Assembly: GCA_963717445.1 (NCBI GenBank)
Contig: OY970334.1
Coordinates: forward strand, 3,782,001-3,846,000
Length of the DNA stretch: 64,000 nt
Reading direction: 5' to 3'
Source: JAGVPT01 sp963717445
GTDB lineage: Bacteria > Bacteroidota > Ignavibacteria > UBA10030 > UBA8401
The position numbers and the translations under genes are program-made. Below are positions 8,214-16,579 of this stretch, piece by piece. Each line of letters opens with the position of its first letter. Position 1 is the stretch's first letter. Under the pieces are notes generated by a model that was given only the letters and a program-made list of their open reading frames with translations, made no database searches and was not told the DNA's origin.

Positions 8214-9065
8214 ATGCAACAAGTACGACTGAACAATGGCGTTGAAATACCCATACTTGGTTTTGGTGTTTTCCAGATAACCGATGCAACAGAATGTGAA
8301 CGAAGCGTGGTTGACGCTATTCAAACTGGATATTGCCTCATAGACACTGCTGCTTCTTACTTAAACGAAGAAGCAGTTGGCAGAGGAATTAAACGAAGCG
8401 GGGTTAAAAGAGAAAAGCTGTTTATCACCACAAAACTTTGGATTCAGAGAAATGGTTATGAAGACACAAAAAAAGCTTTTCATAAGTCTCTGAAGCGGTT
8501 ACAATTAGATTACCTTGACTTGTATCTGATTCATCAACCAATTGGCGATGTGTATGGTGAATGGCGTGCTATGGAAGAACTGCACCAACAGGGCAAAGTC
8601 AGGGCAATAGGCGTTGCAAACTTTCAGCCTGACCGAATAATGGATTTGATTATTCACAACAAAATAATACCTGCGGTAAATCAAGTTGAAGTAAATCCCT
8701 TCAATCAGCAAATTGATGCGCAAAACTTTCTACAAGAAAACAACGTTCAAGTTGAGGCATGGGCCCCATTCGCAGAGGGAAGGAACGATATTTTCAATAA
8801 TATGGTGCTACTTTCAATCGCAGCGAAATATGAGAAGAGCGTTGCACAGGTAATTCTCCGTTGGCTTTCACAAAGAGGAATTGTTGTTCTTTCAAAATCG
8901 GTTCGCAAGGAAAGAATGATAGAAAATATCAACGTGCTCGATTTTGAATTAAGCGCAGAAGACATGACTGCTTTGACAACTTTAGACACAAAGACAAGTA
9001 GCTTCTTTGACCATCGCGATCCAGAAAAAGTGAAATGGCTTGGGAACAGAAAACTTGATGTTTAA
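8214..9065 (+). CDS. Aldo/keto reductase (copy 1)
   Basis: 283 residues, the usual length of a TIM-barrel NADP-dependent aldo/keto reductase. The catalytic tetrad is visible: Asp in YCLIDTAASY, Tyr in AASYLNEEAVGRG, Lys in FITTKLW and His in LYLIHQP. The cofactor segment VVLSKSVRKERMIENI is present. ATG 8214 follows TTTAGGAGAGAATGA. Sole gene of its cassette; an identical protein is at 29803-30654 in the other arm. Carbonyl substrate unknown. Confidence 0.93.
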   Translation: MQQVRLNNGVEIPILGFGVFQITDATECERSVVDAIQTGYCLIDTAASYLNEEAVGRGIKRSGVKREKLFITTKLWIQRNGYEDTKKAFHKSLKRLQLDYLDLYLIHQPIGDVYGEWRAMEELHQQGKVRAIGVANFQPDRIMDLIIHNKIIPAVNQVEVNPFNQQIDAQNFLQENNVQVEAWAPFAEGRNDIFNNMVLLSIAAKYEKSVAQVILRWLSQRGIVVLSKSVRKERMIENINVLDFELSAEDMTALTTLDTKTSSFFDHRDPEKVKWLGNRKLDV

Positions 9066-9109
9066 TAGCAGATGTGGGTTTAGAGCTTCCAATGCTTGAG
9101 GGGTTGGCG

Positions 9110-9262
9110 GCCTAACCAGTCGCTCAAGCTGACGGAAATAGCCGTCGACGATTTCGCCGCGCGTTGTTGGACGGACTTAGGAGCATCTGACTGGAACGTC
9201 CGCGCAACGAACTGCATGGCGGCGGCTGTTCACCGCCGCAGCTTAGCTCCGGTCCGTTAGGC
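9110..9262 (+). repeat. attC 8, type B
   Basis: Boxes GCCTAAC / GTTAGGC; has GGCTGTTCACCGCC, a private variant shared only with attC 33, the site of the second AKR cassette. Confidence 0.93.
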
Positions 9263-9484
9263 GGCGAGAACAAATTGTAAAGAGAAAAAGCAAAAGGGGT
9301 GAAAGAATGAACCTACAAGCAGTCATTTCATCCACCAACTACTCCCCTTTCAGACGAAGCATTCAGCAAATTCGATACTTTATCAAATACCAAAATCTTG
9401 GTATTGCGCTTCTAATAAAGAGTTTCTAACATCATGCAGTTGGTCAATGCGAAAAGGTATTCTTATCAACTTACACTTATCGCC
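9263..9484 (+). repeat. Beta-family cassette 3
   Basis: Family 5' and 3' blocks are present; hairpin ATACCAA-AATC-TTGGTAT (7 bp). No frame of note. Confidence 0.7.
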
Positions 9485-9636
9485 GCCTAACCAGTCGCTC
9501 AAGCTGACGGAACCAGCCGTCGACAATTTCGCACGCGCGAAACAAACAGCTACTATCGGACTGGACATACCACGCGCGGACAGGATTCTGTCGCTGCGGC
9601 ACTTCGTTGCCGCAGCTTAGCTCCGGTCCGTTAGGC
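9485..9636 (+). repeat. attC 9, type A
   Basis: Boxes GCCTAAC / GTTAGGC. Confidence 0.93.
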
Positions 9637-9672
9637 GGTTGCAGCACTCTACATGCAAAGGAGACACTAACC

Positions 9673-10017
9673 ATGGACGAAAACGTCATCTATAAAGACA
9701 GGCTCATTGTGATCACCTCAGATTCTATTGTCTTCAAACACTACTATTTCCCGGGAACCTCAAAGCGAGTCCCTTTTGATAAGATCAATTCAGTCGCCGT
9801 CGAGCATGCGTCTCTCTCTACAGGAAAATGGAGAATTTGGGGTACAAGAGATCTGACAACGTGGTATCCTCTTGACATTCTGAGACCGAAAAGAGACGAA
9901 ATATTCTTGATGTCGCTTGTTGGTAAAAAAGTCAAGATAGGATTTACCACCGAGAATACTGAAACTGTACGGCACATTCTTGAAGAAAAGAAAGTCTGTC
10001 ACGGAGCAACCGCCTAA
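9673..10017 (+). CDS. Small PH-like domain protein, stop codon inside attC
   Basis: 114 residues from ATG 9673 (after AAAGGAGACACTAACC). Alternating strands and a final helix (ENTETVRHILEEK) resemble small bacterial PH-like proteins: VIYKDRLIVITSDSIVFK, then RVPFDKINSVAVEH. No catalytic motif or membrane segment. The upstream in-frame extension runs through attC 9 and is rejected. The gene ends at GCC-TAA, with TAA formed by the attC outer box GCCTAAC. Function unknown. Confidence 0.65.
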   Translation: MDENVIYKDRLIVITSDSIVFKHYYFPGTSKRVPFDKINSVAVEHASLSTGKWRIWGTRDLTTWYPLDILRPKRDEIFLMSLVGKKVKIGFTTENTETVRHILEEKKVCHGATA

Positions 10018-10163
10018 CCAGTCGCTCAAGCTGACGGAACCAGCCGTCGATGATTTAACGCGCGCGAAACAACCAGCTACAATCGGACAGGACTTGCCAC
10101 GCGCGGACTGGATTCCGTCGCTGCGGCACTTCGTTGCCGCAGCTTAGCTCCGGTCCGTTAGGC
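10012..10163 (+). repeat. attC 10, type A
   Basis: Boxes GCCTAAC / GTTAGGC; the first box supplies the stop of the preceding gene. Confidence 0.93.
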
Positions 10164-10225
10164 GGTTGTATTTTTCTTCAATTGCCGCACCTCATGAACA
10201 AGCAACTCATAAGGAGGATACTACT

Positions 10226-10561
10226 ATGGAATGGTATTTGAGCGTGGTAAAAGACAATTATGCAAACTTCAATGGGCGAGCAACACGGAAAGAATACTGG
10301 ATGTTCATTCTGTTTAATACGCTCTTTCTCTTCGCTATAGGCATTATTGATTATCTTCTTGGCACATTTCCGGTGATATATTGGATCTATGCGTTGGCGG
10401 TAATTACTCCAGGCATTGCAGTTACTATTAGAAGATTACACGATGTTGGAAAGAGTGGATGGTGGTATTTTATTCTCCTAATTCCACTTCTTGGAGGTAT
10501 TTGGCTGTTAGTGCTGCTATGCACAGAAGGAAATCCTGGCGAAAATAGCTACGGGTCATAG
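10226..10561 (+). CDS. DUF805 family membrane protein
   Basis: 111 residues. It begins MEWYLSVVKDNYANFNGRATR, the hallmark of DUF805, followed by KEYWMFILFN, three or four membrane helices and the family signature RRLHDVGKSGWWYFILLIP. ATG 10226 follows AAGGAGGATACTACT. Inner-membrane protein of unknown role, common as a single gene in accessory DNA. Confidence 0.9.
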   Translation: MEWYLSVVKDNYANFNGRATRKEYWMFILFNTLFLFAIGIIDYLLGTFPVIYWIYALAVITPGIAVTIRRLHDVGKSGWWYFILLIPLLGGIWLLVLLCTEGNPGENSYGS

Positions 10562-10583
10562 CCCAAGGTAGCTTAATACAACC

Positions 10584-10736
10584 GCCTAACCAGTCGCTCA
10601 AGCTGACGGAACCAGTCGTCGGCGATTTCGCCGCGCGGTGTTGGACTGGATTAGGAGTTTCTGATCGGAACATCCGCGCAACGAACTACTTGGCGGCGGC
10701 TGTTCGCCGCCGCAGCTTAGCTCCGGTCCGTTAGGC
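10584..10736 (+). repeat. attC 11, type B
   Basis: Boxes GCCTAAC / GTTAGGC. Confidence 0.93.
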
Positions 10737-10764
10737 CTTTGCACCAATTGCAGCACACATACAA

Positions 10765-11967
10765 ATGCTAGTCACACACATTATTGGAGATTGCCCTAGT
10801 TGCAAAACCCCGAACGCATTTGGAAACGTATTTATACATGGACAAATCCTCACCCGCGGATGTGGTTATTGCACATATAAGAAAGAATATTATTTGTCGG
10901 ACTTAAAGAAAGATGTCTTGTACCTTGATCAATGTTTCTATTCACATTCATTTAGAGCCGAACTAACTGAATTCGTAGAATGCTCAAAATTAATCACCGA
11001 ACTTGCAAATAACCAACTTCTCGTAAGCCCTTTTTCCTCCGTGCATGAAACTGAGACTCATCAATGGAGAAATTCACAAAAGGACAAACTGTGGTCGTTC
11101 ATTAAACACATCTCGAGAGGGCATCGTTTTTCCCCCGACTATGAAGTCAAAAAAACACAAATATATAGAGGTTTCAAAAGGTATCAACAAAAGAATGCAT
11201 CTCCATTTTTAGTTGACAGATCAGATGCTATTCCGGATAATCTCGATCAATGGGAAGACTACTTCTGGGTTGACGTTGAAAAACCACAATCAAATGTGGA
11301 ACCGATTCGCAAACTCAAGGAAGAATCGGTCAAAGGTTTGGTTGACATTTTCCCAAAATGGCGCGAAAGCAAGAGATCATTTACAGAACATCAAAAACTA
11401 GAATCTGACAGTGCTGCGCAAGAGTATCTCAGAATGTATCTCGAAATGAAGCAAAGGTTAGCGAACGGCGACTTTAACGCAGCCATCGATTCTCCAATTA
11501 ATGCATCTATAGTTGAAACGCTCGTCATGGATTTTAAGCAGGAAATCCCTCTCCATGAACGAATACAAAGCATTATTTCTTATTTTCAATCTAACTACTT
11601 TTTTGAAGTCCCATATCAATTTATTTCTACAGGATTAATGTGCGTACTTAGGGATCGAGTTAAAATGGGGCAATACACAAATGCAACCAAAGCAATCCAA
11701 GAACTGAAAGGGATCTTTTTCGACCACGATTTCATCTCTGCCTACACACCATATTGTAATGCTATGTTTGTCGATAGTGCAATGTTTGAATTTGTCCGAG
11801 ATAAACAATTGGATCTTGAACAAAAGTTCGGTATTAAATATTTTTCAAAAACAAATTGGGCCGAATTTATGCAATACTTAGAATCTCTTAAGGCACGCAA
11901 AACAAAGGAACTTGAGCATTGTATAGAGTTGGCTTATCCATCTTCCCATTATGGTGCAAAGGCCTAA
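10765..11967 (+). CDS. 400-residue protein with N-terminal zinc-ribbon-like cysteines, unknown
   Basis: Not recognised as a named family. N-terminal pairs CPSC (residues 10-13) and CGYC (residues 33-36) look like a zinc ribbon. The middle is charged and helical. The C-terminal part has HDFISAYTPYCNAMFVDSAM and SKTNWAEFMQYLESL, reminiscent of the distal half of a PIN-like nuclease fold; this is only an impression. Stop TAA falls in the attC box (GCC-TAA). Cassette ends pair perfectly over 12 bp (GGCCTTTGCACC / GGTGCAAAGGCC), so the unit is complete. Confidence 0.6.
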   Translation: MLVTHIIGDCPSCKTPNAFGNVFIHGQILTRGCGYCTYKKEYYLSDLKKDVLYLDQCFYSHSFRAELTEFVECSKLITELANNQLLVSPFSSVHETETHQWRNSQKDKLWSFIKHISRGHRFSPDYEVKKTQIYRGFKRYQQKNASPFLVDRSDAIPDNLDQWEDYFWVDVEKPQSNVEPIRKLKEESVKGLVDIFPKWRESKRSFTEHQKLESDSAAQEYLRMYLEMKQRLANGDFNAAIDSPINASIVETLVMDFKQEIPLHERIQSIISYFQSNYFFEVPYQFISTGLMCVLRDRVKMGQYTNATKAIQELKGIFFDHDFISAYTPYCNAMFVDSAMFEFVRDKQLDLEQKFGIKYFSKTNWAEFMQYLESLKARKTKELEHCIELAYPSSHYGAKA

Positions 11968-12113
11968 CCAGTCGCTCAAGCTGACGGAAGTAGCCGTCGA
12001 CAATTTCGCCGCGCGGTGTTGGACTGACTTAGCGCCGATGATCGAAACGTCCGCGCAACGAACTGCTTGGCGGCGGCTGTTCGCCGCCGCAGCTTAGCTC
12101 CGGTCCGTTAGGT
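11962..12113 (+). repeat. attC 12, type B
   Basis: Boxes GCCTAAC / GTTAGGT; supplies the stop of the preceding gene. Confidence 0.93.
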
Positions 12114-12138
12114 TGCGCCACTTCCTACATAAATTCCA

Positions 12139-13050
12139 ATGTCCAATTGTGCATGTCAAAACATAGCTTCGGTTGAATTTAGTCAACGTCTTATTACACT
12201 CGGAGACTTGAGACAAAAATGTCCTGCTTTAAGTCAGATTTTGATTCCTGATTCAATTTGGCCACAGGTTCAGGCGTTTGAAAATTCTCCTAGGGATGCA
12301 GCCCTTCATGCTCCTTCAACCATCATTGCCCTCTTAAACGGAAATCTTGGGAAACTTACTTCCCCGTGCCACAGATTTCTCCTCGACGGTGACAAATTAA
12401 AAGGGAATCTGTCAAATCAATATAAAGCTGACCTTAAAGAACAATGGATGCTAGAAAAGGATGAAATCGAACGACACAGAAAATCCAAAATGTTTCAAGG
12501 TCGAATTGTTGAATTACAAATTGCTGAATGGCTTGAGGATCAAAATTGGCAGATTACGGGTCTTGAAGCTCTTGGCAGCCAATCAGACATTGAAGGCGTT
12601 CGTCCTCTTTCTACCGCAGCATCTGTAGAAGTTAAATTCATTGGTCAGCGAGATGAGGAGTTTGAACAAGTTGTTAGATCTTTAGCGGGTCTTCCTGGCG
12701 GAGGGATTGGCCCCACACATCTTGCATGTAATTTTCTTTTATTTCGAGTTTACGAAGCCGCATATCAGCTCCTTAAAAAGTCGTCGTACGGTATTGCAAT
12801 AATAGCAATTGACAGCTTGGCCTGGACATTTTTACAAATCCCTTTGAAATATAAATGGGTAAATTGGCAAAAGCCTGAATTCTACAACCTCGGCAATAAA
12901 TGGGATTCTTTTATTGATAGAGAAAAAAAACTAAGATATCATTCAATAGATTCTGACCTGACAAAAACAATAACTAGTCTCAAAGAACTCTGGATCGTGG
13001 TTCGAGGAAATGATTACACTTATTCAACACACTTTCATTATTTGTTCTAA
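12139..13050 (+). CDS. Putative PD-(D/E)xK nuclease-like protein
   Basis: 303 residues. A plausible restriction-like core lies in the middle: GRIVELQIAEWLEDQNW (helix with the first acidic residue), ALGSQSDIEGVRP (core Asp) and ASVEVKFIGQ (E-x-K). This order fits Mrr/PD-(D/E)xK nucleases. No helicase or methylase partner is in the cassette, so it would be a stand-alone nuclease or an inactive relative. N- and C-terminal regions are unassigned. Ends pair as GGTTGCGCC / GGCGCAACC. Confidence 0.5.
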   Translation: MSNCACQNIASVEFSQRLITLGDLRQKCPALSQILIPDSIWPQVQAFENSPRDAALHAPSTIIALLNGNLGKLTSPCHRFLLDGDKLKGNLSNQYKADLKEQWMLEKDEIERHRKSKMFQGRIVELQIAEWLEDQNWQITGLEALGSQSDIEGVRPLSTAASVEVKFIGQRDEEFEQVVRSLAGLPGGGIGPTHLACNFLLFRVYEAAYQLLKKSSYGIAIIAIDSLAWTFLQIPLKYKWVNWQKPEFYNLGNKWDSFIDREKKLRYHSIDSDLTKTITSLKELWIVVRGNDYTYSTHFHYLF

Positions 13051-13062
13051 TTACCAGGCGCA

Positions 13063-13216
13063 ACCTAACCAGTCGCTCAAGCTGACGGAAAATACTGTCG
13101 GCGATTTCGCCGCGCGCAAGAAAAAAATTTTTAAGGAATAACCATGTCGGGCCGCGCGTGTGAACTACCGATGATTTAGCTTTTCGCCGCCGCAGCTTAG
13201 CTCCGGTCCGTTATGC
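13063..13216 (+). repeat. attC 13, type C
   Basis: Boxes ACCTAAC / GTTATGC. A/T-rich centre. Confidence 0.92.
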
Positions 13217-13408
13217 CTCGCTGGCGGCGGGTGAAGATTGCAGCAAAGAAAAATGAATGAAAGATTAGCTGTCTCAACTCTCATGGCGTCGTTTTCTGTC
13301 TCGACATCGAAAAGTCAGTTCCCGCCGCCAGCGAGTTTGTCGGGAAACAGCTTCAATTTAAAAAAGAATCTAAATCAACAACCGCGCTAACATGCTAAAT
13401 TTGCAGTG
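13217..13408 (+). repeat. Gamma-family cassette 1, long internal inverted repeat
   Basis: CTCGCTGGCGGCGGG at the cassette start is exactly complemented by CCCGCCGCCAGCGAG ~90 bp later (about 13325-13340), followed by a ~70 bp tail. A 45-codon frame from ATG 13252 covers part of it but is in a different frame in copy 2 (29405-29605), so it is probably not a gene. Candidate structured RNA, or the relic of a cassette whose end was changed. Confidence 0.55.
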
Positions 13409-13560
13409 GCATAACCACTCGCTCAACCTGACGGAACCAGCCGTCGATGATTTAACACGCGCGAAACAACCAGCTACTTTCGGACTGGACATACCACGCG
13501 CGGAATGGATTCCGTTCCTGCGCCGCTTCGCCGCCGCAGGTTAGCTCGGTACCGTTAGAA
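13409..13560 (+). repeat. attC 14, type A'
   Basis: Boxes GCATAAC / GTTAGAA; arms CTCAACCTG / CAGGTTAG. Confidence 0.92.
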
Positions 13561-13590
13561 CGCACGAATTACTTGATGTTGGGTTACACT

Positions 13591-13618
13591 AGGCAACATC
13601 ACAAAGTAGTGTTTGCCT
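13591..13618. promoter_or_regulatory. Imperfect palindrome upstream of PIN toxin, possible operator
   Basis: AGGCAA(CATCAC) and (GTG)TTTGCCT form an imperfect inverted repeat ~30 bp before the PIN start. Toxin-antitoxin operons are usually autoregulated at such sites. Confidence 0.4.
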
Positions 13619-13646
13619 AAGAAATATCTTAAACATATATTACCGT

Positions 13647-14108
13647 ATGGGAAAGTCTGTGTATGTTGATAATTCTGTCATCGGTGGATATTTTGATCCC
13701 GAATTCGATAAATACTCGCAGGCCTTATTTCGCGAGTTTCGTTTAGGTCTCTATACACCTGTTCTTTCTACACTCACAGAAGCTGAAATCAATAACGCTC
13801 CAACCAGAGTTAAAGGAAAGTATCTTGAACTGAAAGAGATCGCCGAAATTATCGAGCCAAGCGATGAAGCTTTCAAACTCGCTGATCGATATTTGATTGA
13901 GGGTGGTTTAACCAAAAGGATGAGAACTGATTGTCTTCATATAGCAACTGCCACTGTCCATGAGATTTCGCTGCTTACAAGTTGGAACTTTCGTGACATC
14001 GTAAATGTAAACAAAATAGCAGTGTTTCATTCAGTAAATATAAAATTGGGATACTTATTAGTTGAAATAAGAAGCCCGAGGGAGTTGCTACATGAAGAAA
14101 ATATTTGA
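13647..14108 (+). CDS. PIN domain ribonuclease toxin (VapC-like), copy 1
   Basis: 153 residues. PIN landmarks: YVDNSVIGGYFDPEF (first Asp), ALFREFRLGLYTPVLSTLTE, RTDCLHIATATVHE (Asp and helix) and LLTSWNFRDIVN (the W-N motif of this subfamily). Toxin precedes antitoxin and overlaps it by 17 bp (ATG 14092, toxin TGA 14106-14108). Homologous to the pair at 52928-53555. Likely a ribonuclease neutralised by the small downstream protein. Confidence 0.85.
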   Translation: MGKSVYVDNSVIGGYFDPEFDKYSQALFREFRLGLYTPVLSTLTEAEINNAPTRVKGKYLELKEIAEIIEPSDEAFKLADRYLIEGGLTKRMRTDCLHIATATVHEISLLTSWNFRDIVNVNKIAVFHSVNIKLGYLLVEIRSPRELLHEENI

Positions 14109-14250
14109 CGCAGTAAAGTTTCAACGGGAACGACGTGCTGAGTTGTCTCGGAAGTTTGAGGGGATGAAACCGAAAGAAATAGTTGAATATTTGAGAAAAT
14201 ACTCGGTTCAACCCACCAAAACGCAAAAGGAAACTCGCCACCGCGTTTAA
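14092..14250 (+). CDS. Antitoxin of the PIN toxin, FDAVKFxRERR family
   Basis: 52 residues, basic and helical, starting MKKIFDAVKFQRERRAELSR. The same opening occurs in the antitoxin at 52928-53113 (SFDAVKFMRERRDKLSRK), each time just after and overlapping a PIN gene. No DNA-binding fold is obvious in the short sequence; I infer a toxin-wrapping peptide. Confidence 0.75.
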   Translation: MKKIFDAVKFQRERRAELSRKFEGMKPKEIVEYLRKYSVQPTKTQKETRHRV

Positions 14251-14315
14251 CAGCTAGCAAACCGCTAGCTGTTCTTTAAAACTCAAACGTGTTAGAAAGC
14301 TTTCTACCGCGTGCG

Positions 14316-14467
14316 TTCTAACCAGTCGCTCAAGCTGACGGAACCAGCCGTCGATGATTTTGCACGCGCGAAATAACCAGCTACTATTGGACAGGACTTG
14401 CCACACGCGGACTGGATTCGGTTGCTGCGGCACTTCGTTGCCGCAGCTTAGCTCCGGTCCGTTAGAA
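14316..14467 (+). repeat. attC 15, type A
   Basis: Boxes TTCTAAC / GTTAGAA. Confidence 0.93.
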
Positions 14468-14498
14468 CGCGCGAACTAAATTTCGTTTCAGACAAGTA

Positions 14499-14804
14499 TT
14501 AAATAACGTGGTCGAGGTTCCGAGAGGCGTGCACAACTCGATGGATTTCAATTAGTTGATTGCGGATTTTGTAAAAAACAAGGTAAGAGTCAAGAATCAA
14601 CGTTCGGTATCCATATTCCTGAAGGCGCGGATGGCGAGGAATTCTTCCAAGATATGGGGATTGAGCAAGAGTTCCTATTCGCTTATCGACTTTTTCAACG
14701 AATGATGACGCACGTGCAGGGCTATCTTTCGCTATCCAATCGTAAATACTTATGAGGTCGTCTTGAGCAATCGGAAGGTAACGGATAACATACTGATTAG
14801 GCAT
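14499..14804 (-). CDS. parE: RelE/ParE superfamily toxin, antisense in its cassette
   Basis: 101 residues from ATG 14804: MPNQYVIRYLPIAQDDLISI, then DWIAKDSPARASSFVEKVDK, YLGRIPRHPRLQEYGYRTL and YLVFYKIRNQLIEIHRVVHA. This is the ParE pattern (N-terminal helical hairpin, then sheet with the conserved R-x-L and Y-x-V-F-Y). The start overlaps the antitoxin stop (ATGCCTAA). It opposes the array, so it needs its own promoter. The antitoxin upstream appears frameshifted. Confidence 0.88.
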   Translation of the reverse strand: MPNQYVIRYLPIAQDDLISIYDWIAKDSPARASSFVEKVDKRIGTLAQSPYLGRIPRHPRLQEYGYRTLILDSYLVFYKIRNQLIEIHRVVHASRNLDHVI

Positions 14805-15064
14805 GAGCGCGACGTCGAAGTTTTGCAATCATCTGAGAATGTGTTATTCCCTTCTTTCCAGCAGCTGCTTGAGCCTGAGCAACTCCTAATTTCTCAAAGA
14901 GTTCCGCTTGAGCTTTCAGCCTCTCGTAATGATCAATTGTCATCACGACCAAGTCACCTTCGCCGTTCTTGGTTAGATAGATCGGCTCATCCTTTTCACG
15001 GGCAAGAGTGGAGATTTCACGAGTACCGATTGCGCATGCTTGATATAGATTTAATAATAGGCAT
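14797..15064 (-). pseudogene. Phd/YefM-type antitoxin with a frameshift
   Basis: From ATG 15064 (after GGAGGAGAAAAAA) the protein reads MPIIKSISSMRNRYS and stops. One base over, the frame continues TREISTLAREKDEPIYLTKN, then GEGDLVVMTIDHYERLKAQA and runs to TAA 14797-14799 at the toxin start. The two halves together make a normal ~90-residue Phd/YefM antitoxin. A single indel near 15027-15033 splits it. Either the gene is broken, a frameshift restores it, or the base is a sequencing error. Confidence 0.75.
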
Positions 15065-15137
15065 TTTTTTCTCCTCCGATTATATAGTACAAATTAATAC
15101 AAAATTATGATAAAATCAAGTATAACAATTGCGCGCG

Positions 15138-15289
15138 TTCTAACCAGTCGCTCAAGCTGACGGAAACGGCCGTCGACAATTTCGCACGCGCGAAACAACC
15201 AGCTACAATCGGACGGGACTTAGCTCGCGCGGACTCAATTCCGTCGCTGCGGCACTTCGTTGCCGCAGCTTAGTTCCGGTCCGTTAGGT
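15138..15289 (+). repeat. attC 16, type A
   Basis: Boxes TTCTAAC / GTTAGGT. Confidence 0.93.
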
Positions 15290-15303
15290 GGCAAAAACTT
15301 GGA

Positions 15304-15450
15304 ATGGCTAAGAAAGAAATAGTTTCAGTAATTCAAGATTCACTTTTCCAATTGAGCTTCCACAAGCTTGAGTCTACAAACAGTCAAGTTTATTTAGTAG
15401 AATGTGTGTTGGTATCTTCTTGCCTACAGGTTCGAAAACTTCCCATGTAA
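15304..15450 (+). CDS. Alpha-cassette microprotein, copy 2 (intact, 48 codons)
   Basis: Alpha cassette 15290-15539. The frame starts 15 bp after the attC: MAKKEIVSVIQDSLFQLSFH, then KLESTNSQVYLVECVLVSSC and LQVRKLPM. The last Met-stop (ATGTAA) lies in a hairpin, AGCTTCCCA...TTGGGAGCT. No clear ribosome site beyond GGA next to the ATG. Frame and length are kept in copies at 19333, 48214 and 48616. No known family; function unknown. It may instead be a structured RNA. Confidence 0.5.
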   Translation: MAKKEIVSVIQDSLFQLSFHKLESTNSQVYLVECVLVSSCLQVRKLPM

Positions 15451-15539
15451 TCTTGCTTGGGAGCTAAGTCTACAAATAGTATCAAAAATAAAACATTCTT
15501 AGCGCGAGGTATTGTGCAGATTAACCAACTCTCTCTGCC

Positions 15540-15691
15540 ACCTAACCAGTCGCTCAAGCTGACGGAACCAGCCGTTGGTGATTTACTGCGCGCGAAACAA
15601 CCAGCTACAATCGGACATGACTTGCCACGCGCGGATTGGATTCCGTCGCTGCGGCACTTCGTTGCCGCAGCTTAGCTCCGGTCCGTTAGGT
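15540..15691 (+). repeat. attC 17, type A
   Basis: Boxes ACCTAAC / GTTAGGT. Confidence 0.93.
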
Positions 15692-15705
15692 GGCAAAAAC
15701 TTAGA

Positions 15706-15852
15706 TCGGCTAAAAAAGAAGTAGTTTCAGTAATTCGAGAGTCGATTTTCCAATTGAGCTTCCAAAAGCGTGAGTCTACAAATAATCGAATTTATTTAGT
15801 AGAATGTGTGTTGGTATCTCCTTGCGTGCTGATTCGAAAACTTCCCATGTAA
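15706..15852 (+). pseudogene. Alpha-cassette ORF copy 3, start codon lost
   Basis: Cassette 15692-15941. The 48-codon frame is open to the family stop but its first codon is TCG instead of ATG. Changes along it are often conservative (QDSL to RESI, I to V, K to R), which hints at past coding selection. Confidence 0.45.
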
Positions 15853-15941
15853 TCTTGCTTGGGAGCTATCTCTACAAAAAGTATCAAAAATAAAACATTC
15901 TTAGTGCGAGACATTATCCAGATTAACCAACGTACTCTGCC

Positions 15942-16093
15942 ACCTAACCAGTCGCTCAAGCTGACGGAACCAGCCGTTGGTGATTTACTGCGCGCGAAAC
16001 AACCAGCTACTATCGGACGAGACATACCACGCGCGGATTGGATTCGGTTGCTGCGGCACTTCGTTGCCGCAGCTTAGCTCCAGTCCGTTAGCC
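15942..16093 (+). repeat. attC 18, type A
   Basis: Boxes ACCTAAC / GTTAGCC. Confidence 0.93.
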
Positions 16094-16151
16094 CGCACGA
16101 GAATTGCTCTCGTTCGGTGATCATCTATCACTCACACAAGGGAGAAATAAA

Positions 16152-16547
16152 ATGAAGTACTTTCAAAAAATGGGACGTTTCATCTGTTTGTTCGCAATCG
16201 TAGTTTTCGCTTTTAATGGGTGTGCAACCATCCTTCAGGGATCATCAGAGAAAGTATCTTTCAGTTCCGAACCTTCGGGTGCAAAAGTGTACGTTAACGG
16301 GCAATTTATGGGAAACGCTCCACTTGAGCTCAAGCTGGAGGTCAAGCACAGCTATGTAATAGAGTTTCGAAAAGATGGATATGAGAGTAGGACTATTCAA
16401 ATTACAAATTCGGTCGGAGCTGGTTGGGTTGTCGTCGACGTTCTATTTGGACTTGTCCCGGTTATCGTTGATGCTGCAACGGGAAGTTGGTATAGTCTTG
16501 ATCAAGATCATGTAAACGGGGCACTCGAACAACAACAGGCAAAATAA
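16152..16547 (+). CDS. PEGA-domain lipoprotein
   Basis: 131 residues from ATG 16152 (after GGGAGAAATAAA). Lipoprotein signal with lipobox FNGC followed by ATILQGS. The PEGA repeat is SSEPSGAKVYVNGQFMGNAP with YVIEFRKDGYE. A hydrophobic stretch near the C terminus (WVVVDVLFGLVPVIVDAA) may be a membrane or glycine-zipper-like segment. Outer-membrane or periplasmic, role unknown. The upstream extension to 16104 is leader and is rejected. Confidence 0.85.
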   Translation: MKYFQKMGRFICLFAIVVFAFNGCATILQGSSEKVSFSSEPSGAKVYVNGQFMGNAPLELKLEVKHSYVIEFRKDGYESRTIQITNSVGAGWVVVDVLFGLVPVIVDAATGSWYSLDQDHVNGALEQQQAK

Positions 16548-16579
16548 ATATCAAAAACTACTTGTTAATTTTGCGTGCG

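Noticed and set aside
14763..15110. 115-residue plus-strand frame
   Set aside because: It is the complement of the Phd antitoxin and the ParE start, with no family features.
15457..15675. Recurrent 72-residue frames ending in LTEPAVDD...HFVAAA in both arms (also 6626, 15859, 16901, 19486, 47843, 48245, 52261)
   Set aside because: They run from the end of alpha cassettes through the attC. Their similarity is that of the repeat; start codons are TTG or GTG, and the frame simply reflects the attC sequence.
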